This document shows, piece by piece, positions 8,692 to 17,457 of a DNA stretch of 39,528 bases. The notes beneath the pieces were generated by a model. It made no database searches, had not been told where the DNA came from, and was given only the letters and a program-made list of their open reading frames with translations. The stretch covers positions 1 through 39,528 of the forward strand of contig REEB01000151.1 of the NCBI GenBank assembly GCA_007695295.1, written 5' to 3'. The position numbers and the translations under genes are program-made. This DNA comes from Puniceicoccaceae bacterium. GTDB taxonomy: Bacteria > Verrucomicrobiota > Verrucomicrobiia > Opitutales > Opitutaceae. Position 1 is the stretch's first letter, and the number at the start of each line of letters is the position of its first letter.

Positions 8692-9765
8692 CTACATCCG
8701 CCGGTAGAGGGCGGCGGCCCGCTCCCGGGTCATGATCGACTTCCAGTCGGGCCCGAGGGCGTTTTCCCACAAGGGGGCAAGGCTGAGCGCGACGTCGATC
8801 ATGGTGTCGAAATCGGTATCCGAGAGGTCGCGACAAAGGCCCCGCGGAAGCTCAATGCGGTTGGCTTCCATCATGCGGCGGAATTCGTCCACTTCTTTCG
8901 GATAAAATTCTCCGAGTTGGTCAAAGACCACGCAGTTGCCCACGCCATGATGGGTGCCGAGCAGAAACGAGAGCCCGTAGGAAAGCGCATGGCACACGCC
9001 GACCTGCGAATAACCGATGCTCAATCCGCCGAAGTAGGAGGCCACCATCAGTTTCTCGTCCGCCAGGTCACGATCGATTTCCCCCAGAAAAACGGTCCGG
9101 CACAGGTCCATCGACTTCTCCGCATAGGCTTGGGCGAATTCATTGATGAAGGTCCCGTTGATCGACTCGGCCCCGTGGATGTAACAATCCATGGCAGTGA
9201 AAAACCGCTGCTCGTCGGAGACGCCGTCGAGCAAATCGGGATCGAGCACGATCTGGTCGAAGGGGGTGAAGTCCGAGTTGATCCCCAGTTTCCGCGTCGG
9301 TCCGGTCAGGACGGTGGTGCGCGAAACTTCCGCCCCGGTGCCGGAAAGCGTGGGGATGCCCGCTTTGTACACTGCGGGGTATTTCACCAAGTCCCAGCCC
9401 TGGTAGTCGGCGGCGGAGCCGGGATTGGTCAACAGAACCGCCACCGCTTTCGTCAGATCGAGCGTGCTCCCGCCTCCGAGCCCGATGATGCCGTCCGGCT
9501 GCCGGTTGGAATACTGGCGGATGCGCTCGGTCAACTCGTCCACATAAACCGTCTTGGGCTCATGGTCGACGTTGACCCAGATGAGAAGGTCGCCGGCGTG
9601 CAGCGGCAGCCTCCCGGCCAGGGGCCGGTGCTCGTGCACATCATCGACGAGGTAGACGAAGAACGAACCACTCTCGGTGCGCTGACCGGAGAGGATTTCG
9701 TCCAATTGCGAGAAGCTGCCCCGGCCGTAAACAAATCGGGGGACAACGCGGAGGTTTTTATGCAT
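8692..9765 (-). CDS. kdnB: Iron-containing dehydrogenase, probable Kdo 8-oxidase KdnB
   Basis: Belongs to the iron-dependent alcohol dehydrogenase family. KdnB oxidises C8 of Kdo to an aldehyde, the first step to 8-amino-3,8-dideoxy-manno-octulosonate (Kdo8N). 357 residues. The nucleotide-binding GLGGGST motif is at 95-101, and the metal ligands can be assigned by family spacing: D193, H197, H259 and H273 (MDCYIHGAES, VGVCHALSYG, LGTHHGVGN). It lies 64 bases after kdsB and 17 bases before waaA, in the same run as a DegT-type aminotransferase. That combination (iron dehydrogenase, PLP aminotransferase, CMP-Kdo synthetase) is the hallmark of the Kdo8N cluster known from Shewanella. The dehydrogenase family alone would not fix the substrate; the context does. 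Confidence 0.85.
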   Translation of the reverse strand: MHKNLRVVPRFVYGRGSFSQLDEILSGQRTESGSFFVYLVDDVHEHRPLAGRLPLHAGDLLIWVNVDHEPKTVYVDELTERIRQYSNRQPDGIIGLGGGSTLDLTKAVAVLLTNPGSAADYQGWDLVKYPAVYKAGIPTLSGTGAEVSRTTVLTGPTRKLGINSDFTPFDQIVLDPDLLDGVSDEQRFFTAMDCYIHGAESINGTFINEFAQAYAEKSMDLCRTVFLGEIDRDLADEKLMVASYFGGLSIGYSQVGVCHALSYGLSFLLGTHHGVGNCVVFDQLGEFYPKEVDEFRRMMEANRIELPRGLCRDLSDTDFDTMIDVALSLAPLWENALGPDWKSIMTRERAAALYRRM

Positions 9766-9829
9766 GCTGGATGATGGGTCGGGGCAGGGTCTGACAACGA
9801 TAGGTCCCGGAGCCGACGGGGATCAAGTC

Positions 9830-10597
9830 TCAGGCTTCGGGATTGAAGTGCTCGACGGCGACGCGCTCAAACTCGGCGGCGTTTTCCGGAGTGTCGATCT
9901 CGATGAGGGCATCGTCCGACAATCCCACCGCGATCCGGTGGCCGCGTTCCAGAACCCGGAGCATTTCGAGCTTTTCAAACTGCTCGAGGCGGCCGGGCGG
10001 CCAGCCCGCAAAGGCTTCCAGCAGATCCCGCCGGTAAGCGTAGAGGCCGAGATGAATGAAGCCGCCCTGGTCGCCGTGGACCGCGGGATCGAACACGCCC
10101 GAAGTGTCGCGGTGCCAGGGAATCGGGGCCCGCGAGAAATAAAGCGCGAAACCGCGGTCGTCGCAGACGACCTTGACATGATTGGGATTGTGCAGGTCGC
10201 GGTCATGGCGCAACGGCGTGGCCAAGGTTGCCATCTGAACGCCTTCACTCATCAGCGAGGCCAAGCTGCGGATCTGCCGGCCCGTGACCATGGGCTCGTC
10301 GGCTTGGACGTTGATGATCACCTCGGCCCCGATGGTCCGGTTGGCCTCGGCGATGCGGTCGGTGCCACTGGGGTGGTCGGCCGAGGTCCGCAAGGCTTCG
10401 AAGCCGGCATCCTTGAGCACGGTTTCAAGGCGTGCATCGTCGACCGCGAAATAGAGCGGATATTCGGGCGCCTCCCGGCGGATGCGCTCGGCCGTCCAGA
10501 GCAGGACGGGCTTGCCTTTGACCGGATGCAGAAGCTTGTGGTGAAAACGGGTGGAGGCCAGCCGGGCCGGCACGATGATGGCGACGGGTGGGTTCAT
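9830..10597 (-). CDS. kdsB: CMP-Kdo synthetase (3-deoxy-manno-octulosonate cytidylyltransferase), probably for Kdo8N
   Basis: Activates Kdo (or Kdo8N) with CTP to the CMP sugar used by WaaA. 255 residues, the normal KdsB size. The N-terminal nucleotide-binding loop is IIVPARLASTRFHHK (residues 7-21), GTDR is at 78-81, and the metal-site segment NVQADEP is at 96-102, where most KdsB proteins have NVQGDEP; Ala replaces Gly at 99. It ends with the usual EIDTPENAAEFERV. The start ATG overlaps the kdnA stop by four bases (ATGA), so translation is probably coupled. In Shewanella the KdsB next to kdnA and kdnB prefers Kdo8N; the same preference is inferred here. Confidence 0.93.
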   Translation of the reverse strand: MNPPVAIIVPARLASTRFHHKLLHPVKGKPVLLWTAERIRREAPEYPLYFAVDDARLETVLKDAGFEALRTSADHPSGTDRIAEANRTIGAEVIINVQADEPMVTGRQIRSLASLMSEGVQMATLATPLRHDRDLHNPNHVKVVCDDRGFALYFSRAPIPWHRDTSGVFDPAVHGDQGGFIHLGLYAYRRDLLEAFAGWPPGRLEQFEKLEMLRVLERGHRIAVGLSDDALIEIDTPENAAEFERVAVEHFNPEA

Positions 10598-11790
10598 GAA
10601 AGGTGGCGTTGGAGAACGGCAGCGAGGCGATCGGCGCGGGTGGCGAGCTGGTCGGGGGTCCAGCCGAGCCGGATCTGCAGGGAGACGGTGCGGGAGAGGA
10701 TGGCGTCGGATGCGGGCAGGTCGAGCGTGGAAAGCCCGTCGAGCAGGCCCTCTTTCTGCTGCCAAAGGGGCGCGGGCGAAGCCCCGGTTTTGAAGTGGTC
10801 CCACTGGCGGTGGTAGTGCCAGTTGTTGCCAAACCAGTAGAAGGCCCCGTCCACCCCCTCCTTGGGCAAATCCGCCGCCACCGCGCGGGCGAGGCCGGCA
10901 TCGGGCAGAAGGAGGTCGAGAAAGGTGGCGGAGTCGCCGGCGGGGTCGGGCAACTCGCGGAATTTCACCCCGGCGACCGAGGCGGCGGCGACGCGCAAGG
11001 TGCCTTGGTGGTGGCGCTGGGTCTCCAGGATGCGGTCGAGCTTGCGGAGCTGGGCGAGACCGACCGCCGCATGCAGCTCGCTGATCCGGTGATTGGTCCC
11101 CCAGAAGGGATGTGTTTCCGCGCCGCGGTCGTTGCCCCGGTGGTCGTGGCCGTGGTCCGTGTAGGCCTGCGCACGGAAGTACACCTCGTCATCCGCGGTC
11201 ACGACCGCACCGCCCTCGCCGCAAGTGATGGTTTTGACAAAGTCGAAGGAATAACAGCCGGCCGCGCCAAAGGTGCCGAGCGGACGGCCTTGAAAGGTGG
11301 CTCCGAGAGCCTGGGCCGCGTCCTCCAGCAGAACCAGATCGCGGCGCCGGCAGAGATCCGCCAGCCGGTCGATCCGGGCCATCGCCCCGCACATGTGCAC
11401 CACCAGCACCGCTTTGGTCCGCGGCGTGATGGCGGCCTCCACCGCTGCCGGCGCGAGGCAGAGGGTCTCGTCGACATCCGCGAACACCGGCACGGCACCC
11501 GCCAGGAGCACCCCCTCAATGTCGGCCACGAAGGTGAAGGGCGGCACGATGACCTCATCCCCGGCGCCGATCCCCAGCGCCGCCATCGCCGCCGCGAGCG
11601 CCGAGGTGCCGCTGGAGCAGGCATGGGCATGGCGGGCTCCCAGCCGCTCCCTGAGAGCCGCCTCCAGCTCGCGGGCTTTCCAGTGGCCCTGCCGGGGTGC
11701 GTCAAAATTATACCGCATGAGCACGCCAGTCCCGAGCACATCGGCCACTTCGCGGCGTTCTTCTTCACCAAACCATTCGAATCCGGGCAT
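10594..11790 (-). CDS. kdnA: DegT/DnrJ/EryC1-family PLP aminotransferase, probable Kdo8N transaminase KdnA
   Basis: KdnA aminates the 8-aldehyde of oxidised Kdo, using glutamate as donor, to give Kdo8N. 398 residues from the ATG at 11790. Family features: SSGTSALAAAMAALGIGAGD (59-78), PPFTFVADIEGVLLAGAVPV (83-102), the PLP-contacting EDAAQ (156-160) and the Schiff-base lysine K186 in FDFVKTITCGEGGAVV. The opening GVLMRYNFDAPRQGHWKARE is characteristic of the Kdo-type members rather than of perosamine or rhamnosamine transaminases. A slightly longer TTG or GTG start (up to 11832) cannot be excluded because no clear Shine-Dalgarno precedes 11790. It overlaps kdsB by four bases and lies 135 bases after lacZ; those 135 bases hold no gene and no clear promoter. 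Confidence 0.85.
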   Translation of the reverse strand: MPGFEWFGEEERREVADVLGTGVLMRYNFDAPRQGHWKARELEAALRERLGARHAHACSSGTSALAAAMAALGIGAGDEVIVPPFTFVADIEGVLLAGAVPVFADVDETLCLAPAAVEAAITPRTKAVLVVHMCGAMARIDRLADLCRRRDLVLLEDAAQALGATFQGRPLGTFGAAGCYSFDFVKTITCGEGGAVVTADDEVYFRAQAYTDHGHDHRGNDRGAETHPFWGTNHRISELHAAVGLAQLRKLDRILETQRHHQGTLRVAAASVAGVKFRELPDPAGDSATFLDLLLPDAGLARAVAADLPKEGVDGAFYWFGNNWHYHRQWDHFKTGASPAPLWQQKEGLLDGLSTLDLPASDAILSRTVSLQIRLGWTPDQLATRADRLAAVLQRHLS

Positions 11791-11925
11791 AAAGCCAGCA
11801 GCACGGCACTTCGCCACCCCTCCCGCAAGCAAAAGCGCACTTCGCCGACGGGAAGTTCACCCCCCGGAGGAGTCGAGCCCGCCCGGAAGGCCGCCGCCCA
11901 TCGTCCCCCCGGGCCGGGGCCGTCT

Positions 11926-14900
11926 TCAAACCACCGCCGGGATCCCGAGGAGAAAGGAGAAACGAAAAGCCTTTTCCTCGATCCGGTGGGGCGCAAACGT
12001 ATCCGGACCGCAACTACCGGTCCCCACGCCCCGGTGCCGGTGGTCGAGGTAGAGGTAGGCTTCCCCGCCGGGCGCAAGGTCGGTGGCGTGCCGGGCCTGG
12101 AATAGCTCCTCGGCCGAGTGGCGCCCCGCGCTGAAGCCAAAGAGCGCGTCACCGCGGCAGCGCAGCGCGGGGCCGCCGCCGGCATCCGGCTGCACTTCCA
12201 CCCAGCGGACCCCGCAGCGATGACCGTTCTCCTGCGGCATGACGTAGGGCACATGGAAATCGTCCACGGCCAGGGTGTAACAGCCCACCGGAGAGCCCGC
12301 CACCCGATCGGGGTAATTCTCGCCCGGGCCATGACCGAACCACCGCACTTGGCCGAGATCGGGCGGCAGGACCACCCGCAATCCCACCCGGGGGAGGTCG
12401 GGCAGATCCCCACCCACCGCCACAGCATGACCCAGCAGCAGCCCCTCGGCGGTGAAACAGGCGGTCTGCTCGAAACGGAAATCCTCCCACCGCTCCCGGC
12501 CGCTCCCGCGCCAGACGGCACGCACCCGCGGGGACCGGTTTCCCTTCCCAGGCTCGAGTTCAAATTGCTCCAGCCGCCACTGCACCCGGTCCAGCCCACA
12601 GGCCAGCCAACGGCCGAGCGGCTTGTTGTCCTGGCCCGTCCAGAGTTTCAGGCCGTCGTTGTCCACCGCCGCCCGCCAGAGCTGGGGCGTTACGGCCGCG
12701 GCCAAAAGTGGCGTTTCTCCGACTGACAGCCCTTCCAGCCAGCCGCTCCGGCGGCCGAAGCAGGCGCGGTAGCCCGCCCAGTCCACCAGCACGAGGTCGC
12801 CGTCCTCCTCCACCGTCACCCGCGACGAGCCCAGCGCTCCGGGCATGCGCAGCCGCGGAGCGCGTCGTCCGATCTGTAGTTGCTCCCTGGCGACAAGATG
12901 CCCCGCCTCGGCCCAAGCGGTGGCTTTTCGGAGGCGAAACTCGAGGTTGAGAAACAGCTCGCCGCTCTCCCTTGCGGGCGGCTTCCAGCCTTGCAGCTCC
13001 ACCCGGGCCTCCCCGCCGGCCGGAACCCGCAGCCCGCCGAGGCGGCCTTTCGCAACCACCACGCCATCCCGGGTCATCTCCCATCGGCCTGTGAGATCAT
13101 CGAGGCCGGCAAAGGCACGGCGGTTGCGCAGGGTGACCGCGCCCGCGGCGGCATCGAACTTAACCGCCGTGACCGGCCGGGCCAGGTGGTGGTGCTCGGC
13201 GGCGGCCGGGTGCGGGTCGCGGTCCGATCCGACGATGCCGTCGCAGACAAAATTGGCGTCGTTGGGCTCGTCGCCGAAATCCCCGCCATAGGCCAAACGG
13301 CTCCTTCCGTCCGGCAGGCTCTGCCGGAGGCCATGGTCGCACCACTCCCAGATGAATCCGCCCTGCAACCCCTTTTCATGGTAACGCTCGAAGAGATTCA
13401 TGTACACCTCCAGGCCGCCGTTGCTGTTGCCCATGGCATGCGAGTACTCGCACAGGATGACCGGGCGCCGCGGCTCATCACGCGGACCTTTCATCCACGC
13501 TTCGATCTCATCGGGCGAGCTGTACATCGGGCAAATGAGATCGGTCCCGCGGTGGCCGCCCTCCCAGGTCCGCCGGGATTGTCCCCTCGAGACGGCCCCT
13601 TCGTAGTGCAGGGGCCGTGACGGATCGAAATGCCGCACCCAGCCGGCGGCGGCATCGTGGTTCGGCCCGTAGCCGCTTTCGTTGCCCAGCGACCAAAGGA
13701 TGACACTCGGATGATTGCGGCCCCACAGCACCATGCGCTGCACGCGATCGAGAAAGGCGGGCGCGTAGCGTGGATCGCGGCAGATTCGGTTGTGAAACGC
13801 ATGGGCCTCGAGGTTGGCCTCGTCCACCACCAACAGGCCCAGACGGTCGCAGAGGAGGTACCAGCGGCGATCCTGAGGGTAGTGGGAATTGCGGACCGCA
13901 TTGAAGTTGAGGCGCTTCATGAGGACGGCATCCCGCTCGGCCGAACCCGGAGGCAGGGCGGTGCCATGGTCGGGATCGTGCTCGTGGCGGTTGACGCCGC
14001 GAATGCGCACCACCTTGCCGTTGAGGAGCAGGCGGCCGTCGTCGATCTCGATCCTGCGAAAGCCGGTTTCCACCACGGTGGCCATGGCCCCGGCCGCGGT
14101 CTCGAGCCGCAGCAAGGCCCGGTACAGCGCCGGCGTCTCATCACTCCAAGGGTGTATCCGCGGGACTTCGAGGGAGAACCGGCAGCCGCCGGTGAGTTCG
14201 GCCAAGGTGCCGCTCTCAGTGGAAAGCTCCTGCCGGAGCGGCCTTTTCCAAAGCGGCCGGCCACGCGGATCGAGCAGTTGCAGCTCCACCGTCCCGGCCA
14301 TCGGTTCGCCGCCGGGTGCACCGGTATGGACGCGCACCTCAAGGAGCCCGGTCCGCCCGTCGGCGGCGAGGCCGGCCTGGACCCCGAGGTCGGACAGGTG
14401 GACTTCCGGAGTAGTGTAGAGAAGGACCCCGCGGAAAATGCCGCCCATCCACCATTGGTCCTGGTCTTCGATATAGCTCGCGTCGGACCACTTCACGACC
14501 ACCAGCACGAGGTGATTGTCTCCCTTGGAAGCGAGGAATGGGGTGAGATCGAATTCCGAGGGCAGGCGCGAATCCTTGCCCATGCCCACGGCCCGGCCAT
14601 TCAGGTAAACATAGAGCACGCTTTCGGCCCCGCCGACCTGCAGGACCACGCGGCGACCACCCCATCCTTCCGGGACTTGGAAGCTCCGGGCGTAGACCCC
14701 GGTGGGGTTTTCGCCGGGCACGAACGGCGGCTGGCCCGAAAACGGCATCTGAACGTTGGTGTAGTGGGGAAACCCATACCCGAGGAGCGTCCAGTTGGAG
14801 GGGACGGGCAATCGCTCCCAGCCGCCGCCTCCGGCACCCTTCAGCCAGGCGGGGTCGACTTCCTCCGGCCGGGGCGCCATCCGGAAGGCCCACTCCCCGT

Positions 14901-15075
14901 TCAGCGGCAATACCCAGGGAGACGTCTCCAGTGGATCCGTCGGGGGTCGGTCGGCGGGAAAGGGCGTAAACGCAGCGCGACCCGGCAGGCGGTTCATCCC
15001 GAGAATTTCGGGGGATTGCCAGGTGGGGGCGCCGCCGATTGCAAAGAGGGGGACTTCAGAGGAGAAGGCGGGCAT
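11926..15075 (-). CDS. lacZ: Beta-galactosidase, glycoside hydrolase family 2 (LacZ type)
   Basis: Hydrolyses terminal beta-D-galactosides. 1049 residues from the ATG at 15075, close to the 1023 of E. coli LacZ, with the five-domain LacZ order: a sugar-binding jelly roll (NPTGVYARSFQVPEGW, LPSEFDLTPFL), immunoglobulin-like linkers, TIM barrel, and a C-terminal Bgal_small_N beta-sandwich ending with the YRQ-like YLYLDHRHRGVG segment. Catalytic acid/base is E466 in WSLGNESGYGPNH and the nucleophile E543 in ILCEYSHAMGNSNGG, very near the E. coli positions 461 and 537. An in-frame TTG at 15159 would add 28 residues that look like a possible export signal (RRFAPVALALSWRVARAWLA); if used, the enzyme would be periplasmic. 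The next gene upstream stops at 15167, so the two are probably co-transcribed. Confidence 0.93.
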   Translation of the reverse strand: MPAFSSEVPLFAIGGAPTWQSPEILGMNRLPGRAAFTPFPADRPPTDPLETSPWVLPLNGEWAFRMAPRPEEVDPAWLKGAGGGGWERLPVPSNWTLLGYGFPHYTNVQMPFSGQPPFVPGENPTGVYARSFQVPEGWGGRRVVLQVGGAESVLYVYLNGRAVGMGKDSRLPSEFDLTPFLASKGDNHLVLVVVKWSDASYIEDQDQWWMGGIFRGVLLYTTPEVHLSDLGVQAGLAADGRTGLLEVRVHTGAPGGEPMAGTVELQLLDPRGRPLWKRPLRQELSTESGTLAELTGGCRFSLEVPRIHPWSDETPALYRALLRLETAAGAMATVVETGFRRIEIDDGRLLLNGKVVRIRGVNRHEHDPDHGTALPPGSAERDAVLMKRLNFNAVRNSHYPQDRRWYLLCDRLGLLVVDEANLEAHAFHNRICRDPRYAPAFLDRVQRMVLWGRNHPSVILWSLGNESGYGPNHDAAAGWVRHFDPSRPLHYEGAVSRGQSRRTWEGGHRGTDLICPMYSSPDEIEAWMKGPRDEPRRPVILCEYSHAMGNSNGGLEVYMNLFERYHEKGLQGGFIWEWCDHGLRQSLPDGRSRLAYGGDFGDEPNDANFVCDGIVGSDRDPHPAAAEHHHLARPVTAVKFDAAAGAVTLRNRRAFAGLDDLTGRWEMTRDGVVVAKGRLGGLRVPAGGEARVELQGWKPPARESGELFLNLEFRLRKATAWAEAGHLVAREQLQIGRRAPRLRMPGALGSSRVTVEEDGDLVLVDWAGYRACFGRRSGWLEGLSVGETPLLAAAVTPQLWRAAVDNDGLKLWTGQDNKPLGRWLACGLDRVQWRLEQFELEPGKGNRSPRVRAVWRGSGRERWEDFRFEQTACFTAEGLLLGHAVAVGGDLPDLPRVGLRVVLPPDLGQVRWFGHGPGENYPDRVAGSPVGCYTLAVDDFHVPYVMPQENGHRCGVRWVEVQPDAGGGPALRCRGDALFGFSAGRHSAEELFQARHATDLAPGGEAYLYLDHRHRGVGTGSCGPDTFAPHRIEEKAFRFSFLLGIPAVV

Positions 15076-15166
15076 GGAAGCGGCCAGCCAAGCCCGCGCC
15101 ACCCGCCAAGACAAGGCCAAAGCCACCGGTGCAAACCGGCGGCCGCGGACCCTCTCCAACCCCTGC

Positions 15167-16141
15167 CTACGACGGCAGCTCCAACGGCTTCAATCCGGCC
15201 TCGATTTCGGCACGACGCCCTTCCAGAAACGGCGGCAGGGCCAGTCGTTCGCCCATCCGGTCCTCGGGTTCGTCGGTCGCAAATCCGGGACCGTCGGTGG
15301 CCAGCTCAAAGAGGATGCCATTGGGCTCCCGGAAATAGAGGCTGCGAAAATAAAAGCGGTCCACGGGCCCGCTCGCGGGCATGCCCCAGTCCTCCAGCCG
15401 CCGATTCCATGCATGATAGTCGTCCAGAGTGGCAACCCGGAAGGCGAGATGATGAACGCCGCCCGCACCCATCCGTGCCGGCGCCGCATCCGGCTCAGAA
15501 GCCACATGCACTTCCGCCGCTGGCCCACCCTCCGCCATTTCATAAACTGTTACTTCCGGTCCGCCGGGATGGGCGGCATAGGTCCGCGCCGCACGCATTC
15601 CAAGCAGGTCGACCAGGATGGGTTTGAGCGCTCCGGCATCGCGCACGCTCAAATGCACCGGCCCAAGTCCGTGGATCCGATGCTCCGCCGGCACCGCGCT
15701 TTGCGCCCAAACCGCCCCCTGCGGCCCATCCGGGTCGACCGTCAGGCTGAAACGCTGACCTTCCGCATCCTCGAAATCGAGGACCGGCCGTCCATCGCGC
15801 TCGGTCGGCTCGGCGGACGCCACCCCGGCCGCCCGCAAGCGCTCCTTCCACCAGTCCAGGCTGGCCCGACCCGCCAACCGCAACCCGGTCCGCACAATGC
15901 TGTTGGTTCCCCTGCGCTCGCGGGCGGCCGGCCAATCGAAATAGGTCAAGTCCGTTCCGGGCGATCCCCTGCCGTCGGCGTAAAACAAATGGTAGGCGGA
16001 GACGTCATCCTGATTGACGGTGCGTTTGACCAGCCGCATCCCCAGAACCCGGGTGTGAAAAGCCAGGTTGTCATTCACCCGTGCGGTGATCGCGGTCAGG
16101 TGGTGGATACCGCCGAGTTGAAGAGTCGAGCCATCAATCAT
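15167..16141 (-). CDS. Ring-cleaving dioxygenase / glyoxalase (VOC) family protein, MhqO-like
   Basis: 324 residues made of two vicinal-oxygen-chelate modules. The first opens with LGGIHHLTAITARVNDNLAF (about 9-28) and contains GMRLVKRTVNQDD; the second contains GLGPVHLSVRD and GAGGVHHLAFRVATLDDYHA. The metal ligands are expected to be the histidine of the GIHH or GVHH motifs plus the glutamate in GILFELATDGPG. This length and these motifs match the MhqO/YfiE/PcpA-type ring-cleaving dioxygenases, often linked to quinone or hydroquinone stress in Firmicutes; the true substrate is not known. The ATG at 16141 is directly preceded by TTGGGAGG with almost no spacer, which is unusual. It is the first gene of the minus-strand run down to 6943 and faces a divergent gene across 146 bases. 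Confidence 0.88.
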   Translation of the reverse strand: MIDGSTLQLGGIHHLTAITARVNDNLAFHTRVLGMRLVKRTVNQDDVSAYHLFYADGRGSPGTDLTYFDWPAARERRGTNSIVRTGLRLAGRASLDWWKERLRAAGVASAEPTERDGRPVLDFEDAEGQRFSLTVDPDGPQGAVWAQSAVPAEHRIHGLGPVHLSVRDAGALKPILVDLLGMRAARTYAAHPGGPEVTVYEMAEGGPAAEVHVASEPDAAPARMGAGGVHHLAFRVATLDDYHAWNRRLEDWGMPASGPVDRFYFRSLYFREPNGILFELATDGPGFATDEPEDRMGERLALPPFLEGRRAEIEAGLKPLELPS

Positions 16142-16287
16142 CCTCCCAACGTGCTGCGGCCCGCCCGACTTGTCAAAAGGGCCGGCAGAGCCGAAAGCCG
16201 CCCCGGCGACCCGGCGGCGGTGCCAATTTTCGCGGCCCGGATGGCAAAACGCTCGACCCACGGCCCGGCCTTCCGGAGTCTCTCCCC

Positions 16288-17331
16288 ATGCCGCTCTTTT
16301 CGCTTTTCCGGACTGCCGCGGTCGCCGCTCTCCTGCTGACAGCCATCCCTGGTTCCGCACTTTCCATGTTCTACCCCGACTCTGTTCTTGTCCTGCAAAA
16401 TGAAAACGCCCTCCTTGCGGTGACGCCTTCCGTGGGCGGCACCGTAGTGGATTACCGGCGGCCCGACGGTCCCAGCCTTCTCGACACCCGCTGGGAGGTG
16501 CTCGAGGAGCCGGAGCGCATTCCCCAGCCCTCGACCAATGCCGGGTGGGTCGCCATTGATGGCCACACGACTTGGCTCGCACCCCAGCACCGATGGTGGG
16601 CGCAGCAGGATCTCGTTCCCGACCGCGGCAACTGGCCACCGGATCCCTGGCTGATCTACGGCGAATACCGCATCCTGGAGCAGACCCCGGAGCGCCTCGT
16701 CCTGCAAAGCCCCGAGAGCCCCGTCTCCGGGGTCCGGCTGACCAAAACCTACGAGCTGCGCCTCGACGGCAGCGTCCATCTGGACGCCACGATCGAGAAC
16801 ATCCGCGAAGAGCCGGTCTCCTGGGGTGTGTGGTCCAATACCCGCGTGCCCGTCTCAGCCCATGTCTTTGTCCCCATTCGGGAAAACACCCGTTTCTGGC
16901 GTGAGTTCAGCACTTCCTCGCCGGGTCGGGTCCGGGCCTGGGATTACGAGGTTGTCGACGGTTTCTGGATACCCGCGACCCGAGAACTGCCTGCGGGTCT
17001 CGAGGGCCAGGTGGGCAAGAGCTACCTTGAGGCGGAGGACGGTGTCATCGCCGCGTTCATCGAGGGCGATCTGTTTCTGAAAACAGCGGTCGAGCCCACG
17101 GCGCCGGGCGCCGCCGCTCCTCGTCAGGCCGCCATCGAAATCTACTCCCACCTCCGCGCCAACGGCGATGCCCTGTTGGAGCTGGAGATGCACGGCCCCT
17201 ACCGGACCCTCACCCCGGGAGAGTTGAACCGCTTCGCCGAAACGTGGCGCATCGTGCCCTACCCCGGCCCCGAAGAGCGCTCCGCCCAAATGGCGTTTCT
17301 CCGCTCCGTGCTGGCCGGCTCCACTCCTTAA
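16288..17331 (+). CDS. Secreted DUF4380-like protein with galactose-mutarotase-type fold
   Basis: 347 residues. A signal peptide of about 26 residues (FRTAAVAALLLTAIPGSALS) predicts export. The body reads like DUF4380: an early VLQNENALLAVTPSVGGTVVDYR strand pair (a carbohydrate mutarotase supersandwich start), WLAPQHRWWAQQ, a KTYELRLDGSVHLDATIEN segment and a RFAETWRIVPYPG end, as in aldose-epimerase-like beta-sandwich proteins. Function is unproven; sugar binding is a reasonable guess from the fold and from the nearby beta-galactosidase. It is divergent from the dioxygenase gene across 146 bases and convergent with rplS. The 126 bases after its stop contain an inverted repeat. Confidence 0.72.
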   Translation: MPLFSLFRTAAVAALLLTAIPGSALSMFYPDSVLVLQNENALLAVTPSVGGTVVDYRRPDGPSLLDTRWEVLEEPERIPQPSTNAGWVAIDGHTTWLAPQHRWWAQQDLVPDRGNWPPDPWLIYGEYRILEQTPERLVLQSPESPVSGVRLTKTYELRLDGSVHLDATIENIREEPVSWGVWSNTRVPVSAHVFVPIRENTRFWREFSTSSPGRVRAWDYEVVDGFWIPATRELPAGLEGQVGKSYLEAEDGVIAAFIEGDLFLKTAVEPTAPGAAAPRQAAIEIYSHLRANGDALLELEMHGPYRTLTPGELNRFAETWRIVPYPGPEERSAQMAFLRSVLAGSTP

Positions 17332-17353
17332 CCCGCGGGTGTCGGCGCGGATA

Positions 17354-17405
17354 TGGCCGGCCTTGGGAGTCGCACCACCAGCTATGACAGAGGCAGGGCC
17401 GGCCA
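17354..17405. repeat. Inverted repeat between the convergent DUF4380-like gene and rplS
   Basis: TGGCCGGCC at 17354-17362 is complementary to GGCCGGCCA at 17397-17405, with 34 bases between. The arms are themselves palindromic. A separate palindrome ACCCGCGGGT sits at 17331-17340 on the receptor-side stop codon. No T-tract follows, so this may be a transcript-end structure rather than an intrinsic terminator. Confidence 0.35.
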
Positions 17406-17457
17406 AGGACTTCGGTGGCGGAAAGCGGAAACGGGCTGACCGAGCCCCGTCACGGTC

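Noticed and set aside
13630-15627. Plus-strand open frame of 665 codons antisense to lacZ
   Set aside because: Shadow frame. The minus-strand gene has both catalytic glutamates and full LacZ domain order.
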